Made by a program: the position numbers and the translations under genes. From Streptomyces sp. LaPpAH-108 (GTDB taxonomy: Bacteria > Actinomycetota > Actinomycetes > Streptomycetales > Streptomycetaceae), in assembly GCF_000373625.1 (NCBI RefSeq), contig NZ_KB891996.1:310001-374000 (forward strand): a stretch of DNA of 64,000 nucleotides. The letters run 5' to 3'. Position 1 is the first letter of the stretch, and every line of letters begins with the position of its first letter. The notes below the pieces were generated by a model. The model was not told the origin of the DNA and did not search any database. It worked only from the letters and a program-made list of their open reading frames with translations. Positions 26,330-35,853 of this stretch are shown here, piece after piece.

Positions 26330-27590
26330 AGGTAGGCCCGAGCCACGCAGGACAAGTCCGAGCGGGCCGGGCCAGGCGGGGCCGAGCGGGCAGGGCAAGT
26401 CCGAGCTGGGCGGGCCGAGCCGGGCAGGTCCAAGCCAGGCCAAGTCGAGCCCGAGCCGAGCAGATCCGGGCAGGCAAGGCAGGCCGAGCTGAGCGGGCCC
26501 AGGCGGAGCGGGTCCGAGCCGGACCGGGCGGGGTCAGGCGGGTCCGAGCCACGCAGGGGAAATCCGAGCAGGGCGCGCCGGGCGGAGCAGAGCAGGGCAG
26601 GTCCCAGCCGGGCCGAGTCGAGCCGTTCCGAGGAGCCGCGCGGGCCCAAGCCGAGGCTCCGAGGGTTCGGGCGGAATGGGCCGGGCCGAGCGCAGCCAAG
26701 CTAGGCAAGGCAGGTCCGGCCCAGGCTGGACACCGGCCAAGCGGGTCCGGGCCGAGCCGAGCGGGGTCCAGGCAACGCCGGGCGGGTTCGGCCGGGCCGG
26801 GGTCAGGGAGGGGCAAGCGTCCGGGTAGGACATAGCCAGGCAGGGCAAGGTCCAGGCGAGGCTTGGCGAGGCGGAGCGGTTCCAGGCCGGGCCGGACCGA
26901 GCGGGACCGGGCGGAGTCCGAGCCGGTCCGGGCAGGTCCGGGCGGTCAGGGCCCGGCAGGGCAAGCCCGAGCGGGTCCGAGGAGCCGGGCAGAGCGAAGC
27001 CGCGCCGCGCCGGGTCGCGCGGATCCAGGCAGGCAAGGCAGGGCCGAGCTGAGCGGGCCGAGGCGGAGTGGGTCCGAGCCGGACCGGGCGGCCGGTGCTG
27101 ATCCGGGCGGAGTCAGATGGATCCGAGCCACGCAGGGCAGGCCGAGCAGGCCGAGCAGGCCGAGCAGGCCGAGCAGGCCGAGCAGGCCGAGCAGGTCCGA
27201 GCAGGTCCGAGCAGGCCGAGCAGGTCCGAGCAGGCCGAGCAGGTCCGAGCAGGCCGAGCAGGTCCGAGCCAGGCCGAGCAGGTCCGAGCCAGGCCGAGCA
27301 GGTCCGGGCCGAGCCGAGCGGGCCCAGGCCGAGCGCACCCGGGGCCGGGCCGAGTGGGGTCCGGGCGCAGCCAAGCAGGGCAACGGAGGTCCGGCCCCGA
27401 CTGGACAGCGGCCAAGGGGGTCCGGGCCGGGCAGGGCGGGCCCAGCCATGGCCAGGCATGGCCGGGTCAGTTCGGGCCGGGGCCGGGGCCGGGAGGAGTC
27501 AAGCATCTGGGCAGGACATGGCCCGGCAGGGCAGGTCCAGGTGAGGCCGGGCCGAGCAAGACCGGCAGAGCTGGCTGGGGCGGGTCGGTC
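26330..27590. repeat. Large purine-rich degenerate repeat island without a gene
   Basis: About 1.3 kb built from variations of GGTCCGAGC, GGGCCGAGCGGG and GGCAGGGCAGG. The top strand is rich in G and A and poor in T, a strong strand asymmetry. A larger unit also recurs: the succession around 26480-26870 reappears at 27020-27560. Long open frames on both strands are low-complexity with no recognisable domain. No gene is seen between the HAD phosphatase (26149) and 27723. Confidence 0.8.
27139..27310. repeat. 9/10-bp microsatellite within the repeat island
   Basis: Six perfect tandem copies of AGGCCGAGC run from 27139 to 27192. They are followed by 10- or 11-base AGGTCCGAGC(C) units, most of them alternating with AGGCCGAGC up to about 27310. 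The change between 9- and 10-base units breaks any reading frame. Confidence 0.88.
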
Positions 27591-27722
27591 CGGGGCCGGT
27601 CAGGTCCCAGCTTCTTGGCGTGGGGCGGGCCCCGGGGTGTGCGGCGGGGGAGTTGGTCTCAGTTACGGCCGCGCCTTGTCCCGGTTCCGGCCGCGCCGTA
27701 TCCCCGCGAACCGCCGGACGGC

Positions 27723-28712
27723 TCACCGTTGGCGTTGGGATCGCCATACCAGGAACGCCGCCGATGCCAGTGCCGCTCCGCGGACCACCCACGGCCAGGT
27801 GGCTGTGATGGCTGCGGACAGGTGGGCGGAGGGGAGGGGGGTGCCCCAGTGGTTGGTGTGGCGGCCCCAGAGCCAGAGGGTGCCGGTGGCGATCGAGAGG
27901 GCCGGGATGATGATCACGGCCCATTTGGTCTCGGCCGGGGTGAGGCGGCGGGAGCCGTAGGCGATGAGCCAGCCGAGGATCAGGACGAACCAGTTGCCCA
28001 GGACCGCGCCCGCCACCAGGGCGAGTGCCGCCAGCAGGAGGAGGGGGTTGGTCCAGCCGGTGGCGGGGCCACGGGGGAGGAGGCGGAGGAAGCGGGCGCG
28101 GGGGGCGGGCTCCGGGTCCGGGGCGGGTTCCTCCTCGGTCGGCTCGGGCTTGGCCTCCGGCTCCGCCGGGGGGCGCCTCAGCAGCTCGGGGATCTCCACG
28201 CCGCCGACGAACCCGGGGACGGAGTCGGCCGCCGCCGCGCCGAAGGGGCTGTTGTCGACACGCCACCAGTCCGGGCGGGTGACGGAGTCCCCGAGTTCGT
28301 CGGCCGAGGCGAGATGGGGCGGGGAGGGAACCTGCGGCCGGGGCGCCGGTGCCTCGGGGGCGGACGGCCGCTGGCCGGGGAACGTACCGCGCAGGGACTT
28401 CAGCCCCTTGGGCCGTTTCGACGGCTCCGGGTCCGGGTCGCGCTGGAGCGGGACCGCCGTGGCCGGGCCGCGCGGGACACTCCCGGCGCCGCCCGCCGAC
28501 GCCACCACCTCGTCCGGGCTGCCGAGCCGGTCCAGGATGCGCCGGACGGCGGCGGGCGAGTCCACCGTCGTCTTCGCCCGGTGCCGGTCGATCTCGTTGC
28601 GCAGCTCGGACACCAGCCGCATCCGCGTCGCGGACGGCAACTGCCGCTGCTGCGCGACGTCTCCGACACGGCTCAGATACTCGTAGACGACCTGGTCGCT
28701 CTCGATCCCCAA
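27723..28712 (-). CDS. Membrane protein with soluble N-terminal domain
   Basis: A 329-residue protein. Residues 1-80 form a helical soluble region (DQVVYEYLSRVGDVAQQ, MRLVSELRNEIDRHR). A Pro- and charge-rich linker follows. Residues 215 to the end hold about four hydrophobic helices. The TTG at 28712 is chosen because GGAGG lies seven bases before it. The N-terminal part resembles small domains of actinobacterial membrane proteins of unknown function. It is divergent from the helicase-associated gene. Confidence 0.82.
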   Translation of the reverse strand: MGIESDQVVYEYLSRVGDVAQQRQLPSATRMRLVSELRNEIDRHRAKTTVDSPAAVRRILDRLGSPDEVVASAGGAGSVPRGPATAVPLQRDPDPEPSKRPKGLKSLRGTFPGQRPSAPEAPAPRPQVPSPPHLASADELGDSVTRPDWWRVDNSPFGAAAADSVPGFVGGVEIPELLRRPPAEPEAKPEPTEEEPAPDPEPAPRARFLRLLPRGPATGWTNPLLLLAALALVAGAVLGNWFVLILGWLIAYGSRRLTPAETKWAVIIIPALSIATGTLWLWGRHTNHWGTPLPSAHLSAAITATWPWVVRGAALASAAFLVWRSQRQR

Positions 28713-28849
28713 CGGAACCCCTCCGGGGCAACGGCGATGAAACCCCGTGAGGAAGGTAGCGCAGCGGGCGGTCACCGGGACGTACCGGCTCGGGCACGGT
28801 GTCGGGGGGCCGGGGCCAGGCCGGGGCCGCAGCCGCTACCGTGGGTCAG

Positions 28850-31363
28850 ATGAGCCCCGAGGCCCCCTCAACCCCCCGGTCCCTCGCGGAGGCGCTCCGC
28901 GCGCGGGACGACGCCTCGCTGGCCGCGCTGCTGCGTGGCCGACCCGACCTCATCACCCCCGTGCCCAGCGACCTCACCCAGCTGGCCACCCGCGCCGGTA
29001 CCCGCGCCTCGGTGCTGCGCGCCCTGGAACGGCTGGACCGGTTCGCCCTCCAGACCGCCCAGGCCCTGGCCGTCGCCCCGGACCCGGCGCCGTACGACAC
29101 CCTGCTCGGGCTGCTGGCCGGGGACGCCGGGGACGAAGCCGTCGCCGCCGCGCTGCCCCGTACCGTCGCCTCCCTGCGCGAGCAGGCGCTGGTCTGGGGC
29201 GACGACGACCGGCTGCGCCTGGTGCGCACCGCCCGCGAACTGCTCGCCCCCTCCCCCCAGCACCCCTCCCCCACCGGGCTCGGCCCGACCGTACGGGAGG
29301 CCACCTCGGGCATGTCGCCGGGGCGGATGCAGGAGATCGTCGCCACCGCCGGGCTCCGCTCCACGCATGACTCGGTGTCCGCCGTCACCGCGCTGACCGC
29401 GCTGTTCACCGAGCGCGACAAGATGGCCAAGCTGCTCGACGGGGCCCCGGAGGCCGCCCGCGAGGTGCTGTCCCGGCTGGTGTGGGGGCCGCCGTACGGC
29501 CAGGTCACCGCCGATCCGGCCGCCCATCTGCGCTGGCTGCTCGACCGGGGGCTGCTGCTGCCGACCGCGCCCGGCACCGTCGTCCTGCCCCGCGAGGTCG
29601 CCCTGCATCTGCGCGGGGGCCGCGCGCACCGGGCGCCCGAGCCGCTGCCGCCCGCCGTCGAACCGGCCGCGACCCACAGCCCGGCGGTCGTCGACGCCAC
29701 CGCCGCAGGACAGGCCTTCACCGCCCTCTCCACCGTCGAGGAACTGCTGAAGTCCTGGGACCAGGGCGGCCCCGCCGTCCTGCGCGCGGGCGGTCTGAGC
29801 CAGCGCGACCTCAAGCGCACCGCCGTCGCCCTCGATCTGTCCGAGCCCGTGGCCGCCTTCTGGATCGAACTGGCGTATGCCGCCGGTCTCCTCGCCTCCG
29901 ACGGCGAGGCCGACGAGCGCTACGCCCCCACCCCCGCCTACGACACCTGGCGGGAGCTGCCCCCCGCCGAGCGCTGGGCCCACCTCGCCGGGACCTGGCT
30001 GACGGCCACCCGCACGGCGGGGCTGATCGGCGGCCGGGACGCCAAGGACCGCATGCTCTCCGCGCTCGGCCCGGGCCTGGACCGCTCGGCCGCGCCCGAG
30101 GTACGGCACCGGGTGCTGACCCTGCTCGCCGGGCTCCCGGAGGGCGGCGCTCCGTCCGCCGAGGCGGTGCTCGCCCGGCTGAGCTGGGAACGGCCCCTGC
30201 GCGGACCCCAGCGCGCCAGCACCGAGGACCTGCGCACCCGGCTCGCCCGCTGGACCCTCACGGAGTCCGAAGCCCTCGGCGTCACGGGCCGGGGCGCCCT
30301 CTCCGGCCAGGGCCGCGCCCTGCTGGGACAGGTGGGCAACGCGGAGGGCACCAGGTCGGACGCCCTCGGCTCGGCGGACGCCCCCGGCCCCGGGAGCGAT
30401 CCCCTCTCCCCCACCGAACAGGCCGCCGCCACCTCCGCCGCCGCCCGCCTGCTCGCCCCGCTCCTGCCCGAACCCCTCGACCACGTGCTGCTCCAGGCCG
30501 ACCTGACGGCGGTGGCGCCCGGCCCGCTGCGGCGGCCCCTCGCGGACGTGCTCGGGGTGCTCGCGGACGTGGAGTCCAAGGGCGGCGCGACCGTGTACCG
30601 CTTCACCCCCGGGTCGGTGCGCCGCGCCCTGGACGCCGGGCAGACCGCCGCCGACCTGCACGTCTTCCTCGCCGAACACTCCCGCACCCCCGTTCCGCAA
30701 CCGCTCGCGTATCTGATCGACGACGTGGCCCGCCGCCACGGCCACCTCCGGGTCGGCGCCGCCTCGTCCTACGTCCGCTGCGACGACGACGCCGTGCTGA
30801 ACGAGATCCTGGCCGACAAGCGCGCCGCCGCCCTGCGCCTGCGCCGACTGGCCCCGACCGTGCTGGCCGCCCCGTGCGACCCGGCCACCCTGCTGGAGGG
30901 GCTGCGCGGGATGGGGTACGCCCCCGCCGCCGAGTCCGCCGAGGGCGATGTGCTGATCGCCCGCGCCGACGCCCACCGCACCCCGCCGCGCACCGCGCCC
31001 GACCCGGTGCCGGACGGTCCGCCGCCGCCCGACGCCACGCTGCTGACGGCGGCGATCCGCGCGATCCGCGCGGGCGACCTGGCCGCCACCGCCCCGCGCA
31101 AGAGCACCGGCACCGAACTCGCGGGCGGCGAACTGCCCCGCACCGGCCCCGCCGACACCCTGGCCACTCTCCAGGCCGCCGTCCTGACCGGCGACGCCGT
31201 CTGGATCGGCTACGTCAACGCCGAGGGCGCCGCCAGCCAGCGCGTCGTCGCCCCGATCCGCGTCGAGGGCGGCTTCGTGACCGCGTACGACCACACGGCC
31301 GACGAGGTCCGCACCTACCCCCTGCACCGGATCACCGGAGTGGCCGAGCTGGCGGAGGACTGA
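28850..31363 (+). CDS. Helicase C-terminal-domain protein, partner of XPB-type helicase
   Basis: An 837-residue protein annotated in actinobacteria as helicase-associated. It has a helical N-terminal half with repeated winged-helix-like segments. The C-terminal region reads LLQADLTAVAPGPLRRPLAD, then FLAEHSRTPVPQPLAYLIDD and a last WYL-like beta domain (VWIGYVNAEGAASQRVVAPI). No Walker A box is visible, so it is not itself a helicase motor. It lies 60 bp upstream of the XPB gene in the same direction, which suggests the two work together in DNA repair. Confidence 0.85.
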   Translation: MSPEAPSTPRSLAEALRARDDASLAALLRGRPDLITPVPSDLTQLATRAGTRASVLRALERLDRFALQTAQALAVAPDPAPYDTLLGLLAGDAGDEAVAAALPRTVASLREQALVWGDDDRLRLVRTARELLAPSPQHPSPTGLGPTVREATSGMSPGRMQEIVATAGLRSTHDSVSAVTALTALFTERDKMAKLLDGAPEAAREVLSRLVWGPPYGQVTADPAAHLRWLLDRGLLLPTAPGTVVLPREVALHLRGGRAHRAPEPLPPAVEPAATHSPAVVDATAAGQAFTALSTVEELLKSWDQGGPAVLRAGGLSQRDLKRTAVALDLSEPVAAFWIELAYAAGLLASDGEADERYAPTPAYDTWRELPPAERWAHLAGTWLTATRTAGLIGGRDAKDRMLSALGPGLDRSAAPEVRHRVLTLLAGLPEGGAPSAEAVLARLSWERPLRGPQRASTEDLRTRLARWTLTESEALGVTGRGALSGQGRALLGQVGNAEGTRSDALGSADAPGPGSDPLSPTEQAAATSAAARLLAPLLPEPLDHVLLQADLTAVAPGPLRRPLADVLGVLADVESKGGATVYRFTPGSVRRALDAGQTAADLHVFLAEHSRTPVPQPLAYLIDDVARRHGHLRVGAASSYVRCDDDAVLNEILADKRAAALRLRRLAPTVLAAPCDPATLLEGLRGMGYAPAAESAEGDVLIARADAHRTPPRTAPDPVPDGPPPPDATLLTAAIRAIRAGDLAATAPRKSTGTELAGGELPRTGPADTLATLQAAVLTGDAVWIGYVNAEGAASQRVVAPIRVEGGFVTAYDHTADEVRTYPLHRITGVAELAED

Positions 31364-31423
31364 CCCGCTTCCTTCACACATCGGGCACACTGGAGGTTTG
31401 GCCGTGCGGAAGGAAGTCATCAG

Positions 31424-33139
31424 GTGAACGGTCCGCTGATCGTCCAGTCCGACAAAACTCTGCTCCTGGAAGTCGACCACGAGCGGGCCGACGACTGCCG
31501 TCGCTCCATCGCGCCCTTCGCCGAGCTGGAGCGGGCGCCGGAGCACATCCACACCTATCGGGTGACGCCGCTCGGGTTGTGGAACGCGCGGGCCGCCGGG
31601 CACGACGCCGAACAGGTCGTGGACGCGCTGGTGCAGTTCAGCCGGTATCCGGTGCCGCACGCGCTGCTGGTGGACATCGCCGAGACGATGGACCGGTACG
31701 GCAGGCTCACGCTCACCAAGCACCCCGCGCACGGGCTCGTGCTCTCCACCACGGACCGGCCGGTGCTGGAGGAGGTGCTGAAGTCCAAGCGGATCGCCCC
31801 GCTGGTCGGCGCCCGTATCGACCCGGACACGGTCGCCGTGCACCCCTCCGAGCGCGGTCAGATCAAGCAGACCCTGCTCAAGCTGGGCTGGCCGGCCGAG
31901 GACCTCGCCGGGTACGTGGACGGCGAGGCGCACCCCATCGACCTGGACGAGGACGGCTGGGCGCTGCGGCCGTACCAGAAGCAGGCCGTGGAGAACTTCT
32001 GGCACGGCGGCAGCGGTGTCGTCGTGCTGCCCTGCGGCGCCGGAAAGACGCTGGTCGGGGCCGGGGCCATGGCGCAGGCCAAGTCGACCACGCTGATCCT
32101 CGTCACCAACACCGTCTCCGCCCGGCAGTGGAAGCACGAGCTGGTGCGGCGGACCTCGCTCACCGAGGACGAGATCGGCGAGTACAGCGGGACGAAGAAG
32201 GAGATCCGGCCGGTCACCATCGCCACCTATCAGGTGCTGACGACCAAGCGGAAGGGCGTCTACCCCCACCTCGAACTCTTCGACTCCCGCGACTGGGGAC
32301 TGATCCTCTACGACGAGGTGCATCTGCTTCCCGCTCCTGTCTTCAAGTTCACCGCCGACCTCCAGGCGCGCAGGCGGCTCGGGCTGACCGCGACGCTGGT
32401 CCGCGAGGACGGCCGCGAGTCGGACGTGTTCTCCCTGATCGGGCCCAAGCGGTTCGACGCGCCCTGGAAGGAGATCGAGGCGCAGGGCTACATCGCGCCC
32501 GCCGACTGCGTCGAGGTCCGCGTCAACCTCACGGACTCCGAGCGGCTGGCCTACGCGACCGCCGAGACCGAGGAGAAGTACCGCTTCTGTGCGACCACCG
32601 CCACCAAGCGGAAGGTCACCGAGGCGATCGTGCGCAAGTTCGCCGGGCAGCAGATCCTGGTCATCGGGCAGTACATCGACCAGCTGGACGAGCTGGGCGA
32701 GCATCTGAACGCGCCCGTGATCAAGGGCGAGACCTCGAACGCCCAGCGCGAGAAGCTGTTCGACGCCTTCCGCGAGGGCGAGATCAGCGTGCTCGTGGTC
32801 TCGAAGGTCGCCAACTTCTCCATCGACCTGCCCGAGGCCACCGTCGCCATCCAGGTGTCCGGCACCTTCGGCTCGCGCCAGGAGGAGGCCCAGCGGCTCG
32901 GCCGGGTGCTGCGGCCCAAGGCGGACGGGCACCGGGCGCACTTCTACTCGGTCGTCGCCCGCGACACCATCGACCAGGACTTCGCCGCCCACCGCCAGCG
33001 GTTCCTGGCCGAGCAGGGGTACGCCTACCGGATCGCGGACGCCGACGACATCCTCGCGGAGGTGACCGCGAAGAACCCTGCGGCGGACGCGCCGGAGACC
33101 TCTCCGGAGACCTCGGCGGAAGAGGCGGCCGAGGGGTAG
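31424..33139 (+). CDS. XPB/Ssl2-type DNA repair helicase
   Basis: A 571-residue superfamily 2 helicase. It has an N-terminal damage-recognition-like domain (about residues 1-170), Walker A PCGAGKT near residue 205, DEVH box near residue 300, TAT motif near 325 and QRLGRVLRP motif VI near 490. The order and the DEVH box match bacterial XPB homologues. It starts at a GTG after GGAAGGAAG. The C-terminal 25 residues are an acidic Ser/Glu tail. A role in nucleotide excision repair is inferred from the archaeal and eukaryotic family. Confidence 0.93.
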   Translation: MNGPLIVQSDKTLLLEVDHERADDCRRSIAPFAELERAPEHIHTYRVTPLGLWNARAAGHDAEQVVDALVQFSRYPVPHALLVDIAETMDRYGRLTLTKHPAHGLVLSTTDRPVLEEVLKSKRIAPLVGARIDPDTVAVHPSERGQIKQTLLKLGWPAEDLAGYVDGEAHPIDLDEDGWALRPYQKQAVENFWHGGSGVVVLPCGAGKTLVGAGAMAQAKSTTLILVTNTVSARQWKHELVRRTSLTEDEIGEYSGTKKEIRPVTIATYQVLTTKRKGVYPHLELFDSRDWGLILYDEVHLLPAPVFKFTADLQARRRLGLTATLVREDGRESDVFSLIGPKRFDAPWKEIEAQGYIAPADCVEVRVNLTDSERLAYATAETEEKYRFCATTATKRKVTEAIVRKFAGQQILVIGQYIDQLDELGEHLNAPVIKGETSNAQREKLFDAFREGEISVLVVSKVANFSIDLPEATVAIQVSGTFGSRQEEAQRLGRVLRPKADGHRAHFYSVVARDTIDQDFAAHRQRFLAEQGYAYRIADADDILAEVTAKNPAADAPETSPETSAEEAAEG

Positions 33140-33152
33140 GAGGGGCGAGGCG

Positions 33153-33347
33153 TCATCTGCGGCGGACGCCCGCCTCCTCGCCGTACTCCCCGAGTATCAC
33201 CACGCCGAAGGCGGCCTGCGCGTAGACCTTGATCGCGCGCAGGGCGTCGCCGAGCGGGTGGCGGTGGGACGCTCCGGCGAGGGCCGTGGCGCCGTTCGGC
33301 GGCCGGGCCTGGAGCGAGTGGACGGGATGGATGGCTGCTGCGCTCAT
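33153..33347 (-). CDS. Small conserved protein of unknown function
   Basis: A 64-residue protein with the core ASHRHPLGDALRAIKVYAQA followed by FGVVILGEYGEEAGVRRR. The composition is protein-like, a GGAG motif precedes the ATG, and it converges on the XPB gene. I recognise it only as a Streptomyces-type hypothetical with a weakly amphipathic helix. Confidence 0.62.
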   Translation of the reverse strand: MSAAAIHPVHSLQARPPNGATALAGASHRHPLGDALRAIKVYAQAAFGVVILGEYGEEAGVRRR

Positions 33348-33706
33348 GTCTCCATGGTGAGACTTCCGCCATCGGAGTGGTATCGGCTCACGGGTGGGTC
33401 TTCAAGGGCCGTCCTCTGGACCCACAGGTGGAGATCCACCCCTCCACCCGGAGGGCTGCGCCCCCTAGGGGCCGCAGCATCACCACGCCTCCCCCGCAAC
33501 CCAGCCGCCACCGCCCTCGGGCGCCCTCGGGCGCCGCCCCGGCCCCGCCCGGCACCCCCGACCAGCCGAATACCCATTGGCCCCCGCTCCTCCACCCCCT
33601 CTACAATCTCCGCTCTTGCCCGCCTCCACCTCGGAGTGCCGCCGTCCGGACGGCAACCGGACGGCACCGCCACAGCCACGCAGCAGGCCCATCCGGAGGC
33701 ACACCC

Positions 33707-35806
33707 TTGTCCGCGACCGCCCACGACCCGCTGGCCGCCCACGACGTACCCGCCGCGCCCCACAGCCACGACACGCCCGACAACCCCCTGGCCCGCGAGC
33801 GCGCCCACCTCGCCTCGTCCCGCGCCGCCCTGCGCGCCATGCGCGAGGACGCCCAGTCGCTGAACATCGAGGACGTCACCGCGAACTGGGTCAACGCGGC
33901 GGTGCTCGCCCGCCAGATCGACGAACGGATCAAGGCGCTGGCCGACCTCAGCGACACCCCGCTGTTCTTCGGCAGGCTGGACTATCTGCACGCACCCGGT
34001 GTGGAGCAGGCCGAGGGCGCGGAGGGCGAGCTGTTCTACATCGGGCGGCGCCATGTGCACGACGCCGACGGCGACCCCATGGTCATCGACTGGCGCGCGC
34101 CGGTCTCGCAGCCGTTCTACCGCGCGTCCAAGAAGGACCCGATGGACATCGCGCTGCGCCGCCGCTTCGGCTACACCGGTGGTGAGCTGACCGCGTACGA
34201 GGACGAGCATCTGTCGGACCCGGCGGAGGCGGCGGCCACCAGCAAGCTGCTCCAGCAGGAGATCGAGCGACCGCGTGTCGGCCCCATGCGCGACATCGTC
34301 GCGACCATCCAGCCCGAGCAGGACGAGATCGTCCGCAGCGGGCTCGGCGGCACCGTCTGTGTGCAGGGCGGACCCGGCACCGGCAAGACCGCCGTCGGTC
34401 TGCACCGCGTCGCCTACTTGCTCTACGCCCACCGGGAACGCCTCGCCCGCACCGGCACGCTGGTGATCGGACCGAACCGGTCCTTCCTCCACTACATCGA
34501 GCAAGTCCTCCCAGCCCTTGGCGAGTTGACCGTGCAGCAGGCCACCGTGGACGACCTGGTCGCGCACGTGGAGGTGCGCGGCACGGACGACGCCCGCGCG
34601 GCCGTGATCAAGGGGGACGCCCGGCTGGCCGAGGTGCTGCGCCGGGCGCTGTACTCGCACGTGACGATGCCGACCGAGCAGGTGCTCGTCGTACGCGGCT
34701 CGCGGCGCTGGCGGGTCGCGGCGTACGAACTGGAGGAGATCGTCCGGGAGTTGCTGGCGCGAGATATCCGTTACGGCGCCGCGCGCGAGGCGCTGCCGCA
34801 GCGGATCGCGCACGCGGTCCTGGTCCAGATGGAGCGGGCCGGAGAGGCCCCGGACGACCGGGTGCAGAACGCGGTCGCGCGCAACAGCGCGGTCAAGGCG
34901 GCCGTCAAGTCGCTCTGGCCGCAGGTCGATCCGGCGAAGCTGGTGCTGCGGCTGCTGACCGACGAGGCGTTCCTCGCCGAGCACGCGGCGGGCCTCCTGG
35001 ACGAGGACGAGCAGCGGGCGATCCTCTGGGCGAAGCCGGTGCGCAGTGTGAAGTCCGCCAAGTGGTCTGCCGCCGATGCCGTGTTGGTGGACGAGGCGGC
35101 CGACCTGATCCAGCGCACGTCCTCGCTCGGCCATGTCGTGGTGGACGAGGCGCAGGACCTGTCCCCCATGCAGTACCGGGCCGTGGGGCGCCGCTGCACC
35201 ACCGGTTCCGCGACGGTTCTCGGCGACCTCGCGCAGGGCACCACGCCCTGGGCGACGCGGAGTTGGGAGGAGGCGCTGGGGCATCTCGGCAAGGCGGACG
35301 GCGTGATCGAGGAGCTGACGGCCGGTTTCCGTGTACCGACGGACGTGATCACGTACGCCTCCCGGCTGCTGCCGCACATCGCGCCCGGGCTCACACCGGT
35401 CGCCTCGGTGCGTGAGAACCCCGGTTTCTTCGAGGTGCGTCCGGCCGAGGGTACGGACGAAGTGGTCGCCGCCTGCGCGGAGTTGCTGCGCAACGAGGGC
35501 TCGACCGGTCTCATCGCGGCCGACGCCCGGATCCCCGCGCTCGCCCAGGCGCTGACGGCGGCCGGGATCGGCTTCCTCGCGCCGGGCGAGGAGACCACCC
35601 GCGAGACCCGGCTGACCCTCGTACCGGCCTCGCTGGCCAAGGGACTTGAGTACGACTACGTGGTGCTGGACGAGCCGCAGGCGGTGGTGGACGGCGAGCC
35701 GGACGAACGCACCGGGCTGCGGCGGCTGTACGTCGCCCTGACGCGTGCGGTGTCGGGCCTGATCGTGACGCACACGGCCGCGCTGCCCGCGCACCTGGCT
35801 GGATAG
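33707..35806 (+). CDS. HelD/HelR-like RNA polymerase-recycling ATPase (UvrD-like)
   Basis: A 699-residue superfamily 1 protein. An N-terminal coiled-coil arm (RERAHLASSRAALRAMREDA) is followed by DWRAPVSQPFYRAS and Walker A GGPGTGKTA near residue 222. The Walker B motif is VVVDEAQDLSPMQ, and the C-terminal motor segment is ASLAKGLEYDYVVLDEP. This architecture is that of HelD, which removes stalled RNA polymerase. Streptomyces HelR, one subtype, gives rifamycin tolerance. No rifamycin-associated palindrome is seen upstream, so this may be the housekeeping type. TTG start with CGGAGG seven bases before. Confidence 0.85.
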   Translation: MSATAHDPLAAHDVPAAPHSHDTPDNPLARERAHLASSRAALRAMREDAQSLNIEDVTANWVNAAVLARQIDERIKALADLSDTPLFFGRLDYLHAPGVEQAEGAEGELFYIGRRHVHDADGDPMVIDWRAPVSQPFYRASKKDPMDIALRRRFGYTGGELTAYEDEHLSDPAEAAATSKLLQQEIERPRVGPMRDIVATIQPEQDEIVRSGLGGTVCVQGGPGTGKTAVGLHRVAYLLYAHRERLARTGTLVIGPNRSFLHYIEQVLPALGELTVQQATVDDLVAHVEVRGTDDARAAVIKGDARLAEVLRRALYSHVTMPTEQVLVVRGSRRWRVAAYELEEIVRELLARDIRYGAAREALPQRIAHAVLVQMERAGEAPDDRVQNAVARNSAVKAAVKSLWPQVDPAKLVLRLLTDEAFLAEHAAGLLDEDEQRAILWAKPVRSVKSAKWSAADAVLVDEAADLIQRTSSLGHVVVDEAQDLSPMQYRAVGRRCTTGSATVLGDLAQGTTPWATRSWEEALGHLGKADGVIEELTAGFRVPTDVITYASRLLPHIAPGLTPVASVRENPGFFEVRPAEGTDEVVAACAELLRNEGSTGLIAADARIPALAQALTAAGIGFLAPGEETTRETRLTLVPASLAKGLEYDYVVLDEPQAVVDGEPDERTGLRRLYVALTRAVSGLIVTHTAALPAHLAG

Positions 35807-35853
35807 GGTTGCCGCGTCTGTCCGAACGTCATCTTCCCGCAGAAGGGCCTCCG

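Noticed and set aside
27117..28853. A plus-strand frame of 578 codons with repeated EQAEQ motifs
   Set aside because: The repeats come from the 9-bp microsatellite, and the rest is antisense to the membrane protein gene at 27723-28712.
28868..32992. An open frame of over 1300 codons on the minus strand opposite the helicase pair
   Set aside because: Both plus-strand genes have strong family motifs and ribosome sites. The minus frame is low-complexity and spans the gap between two genes.
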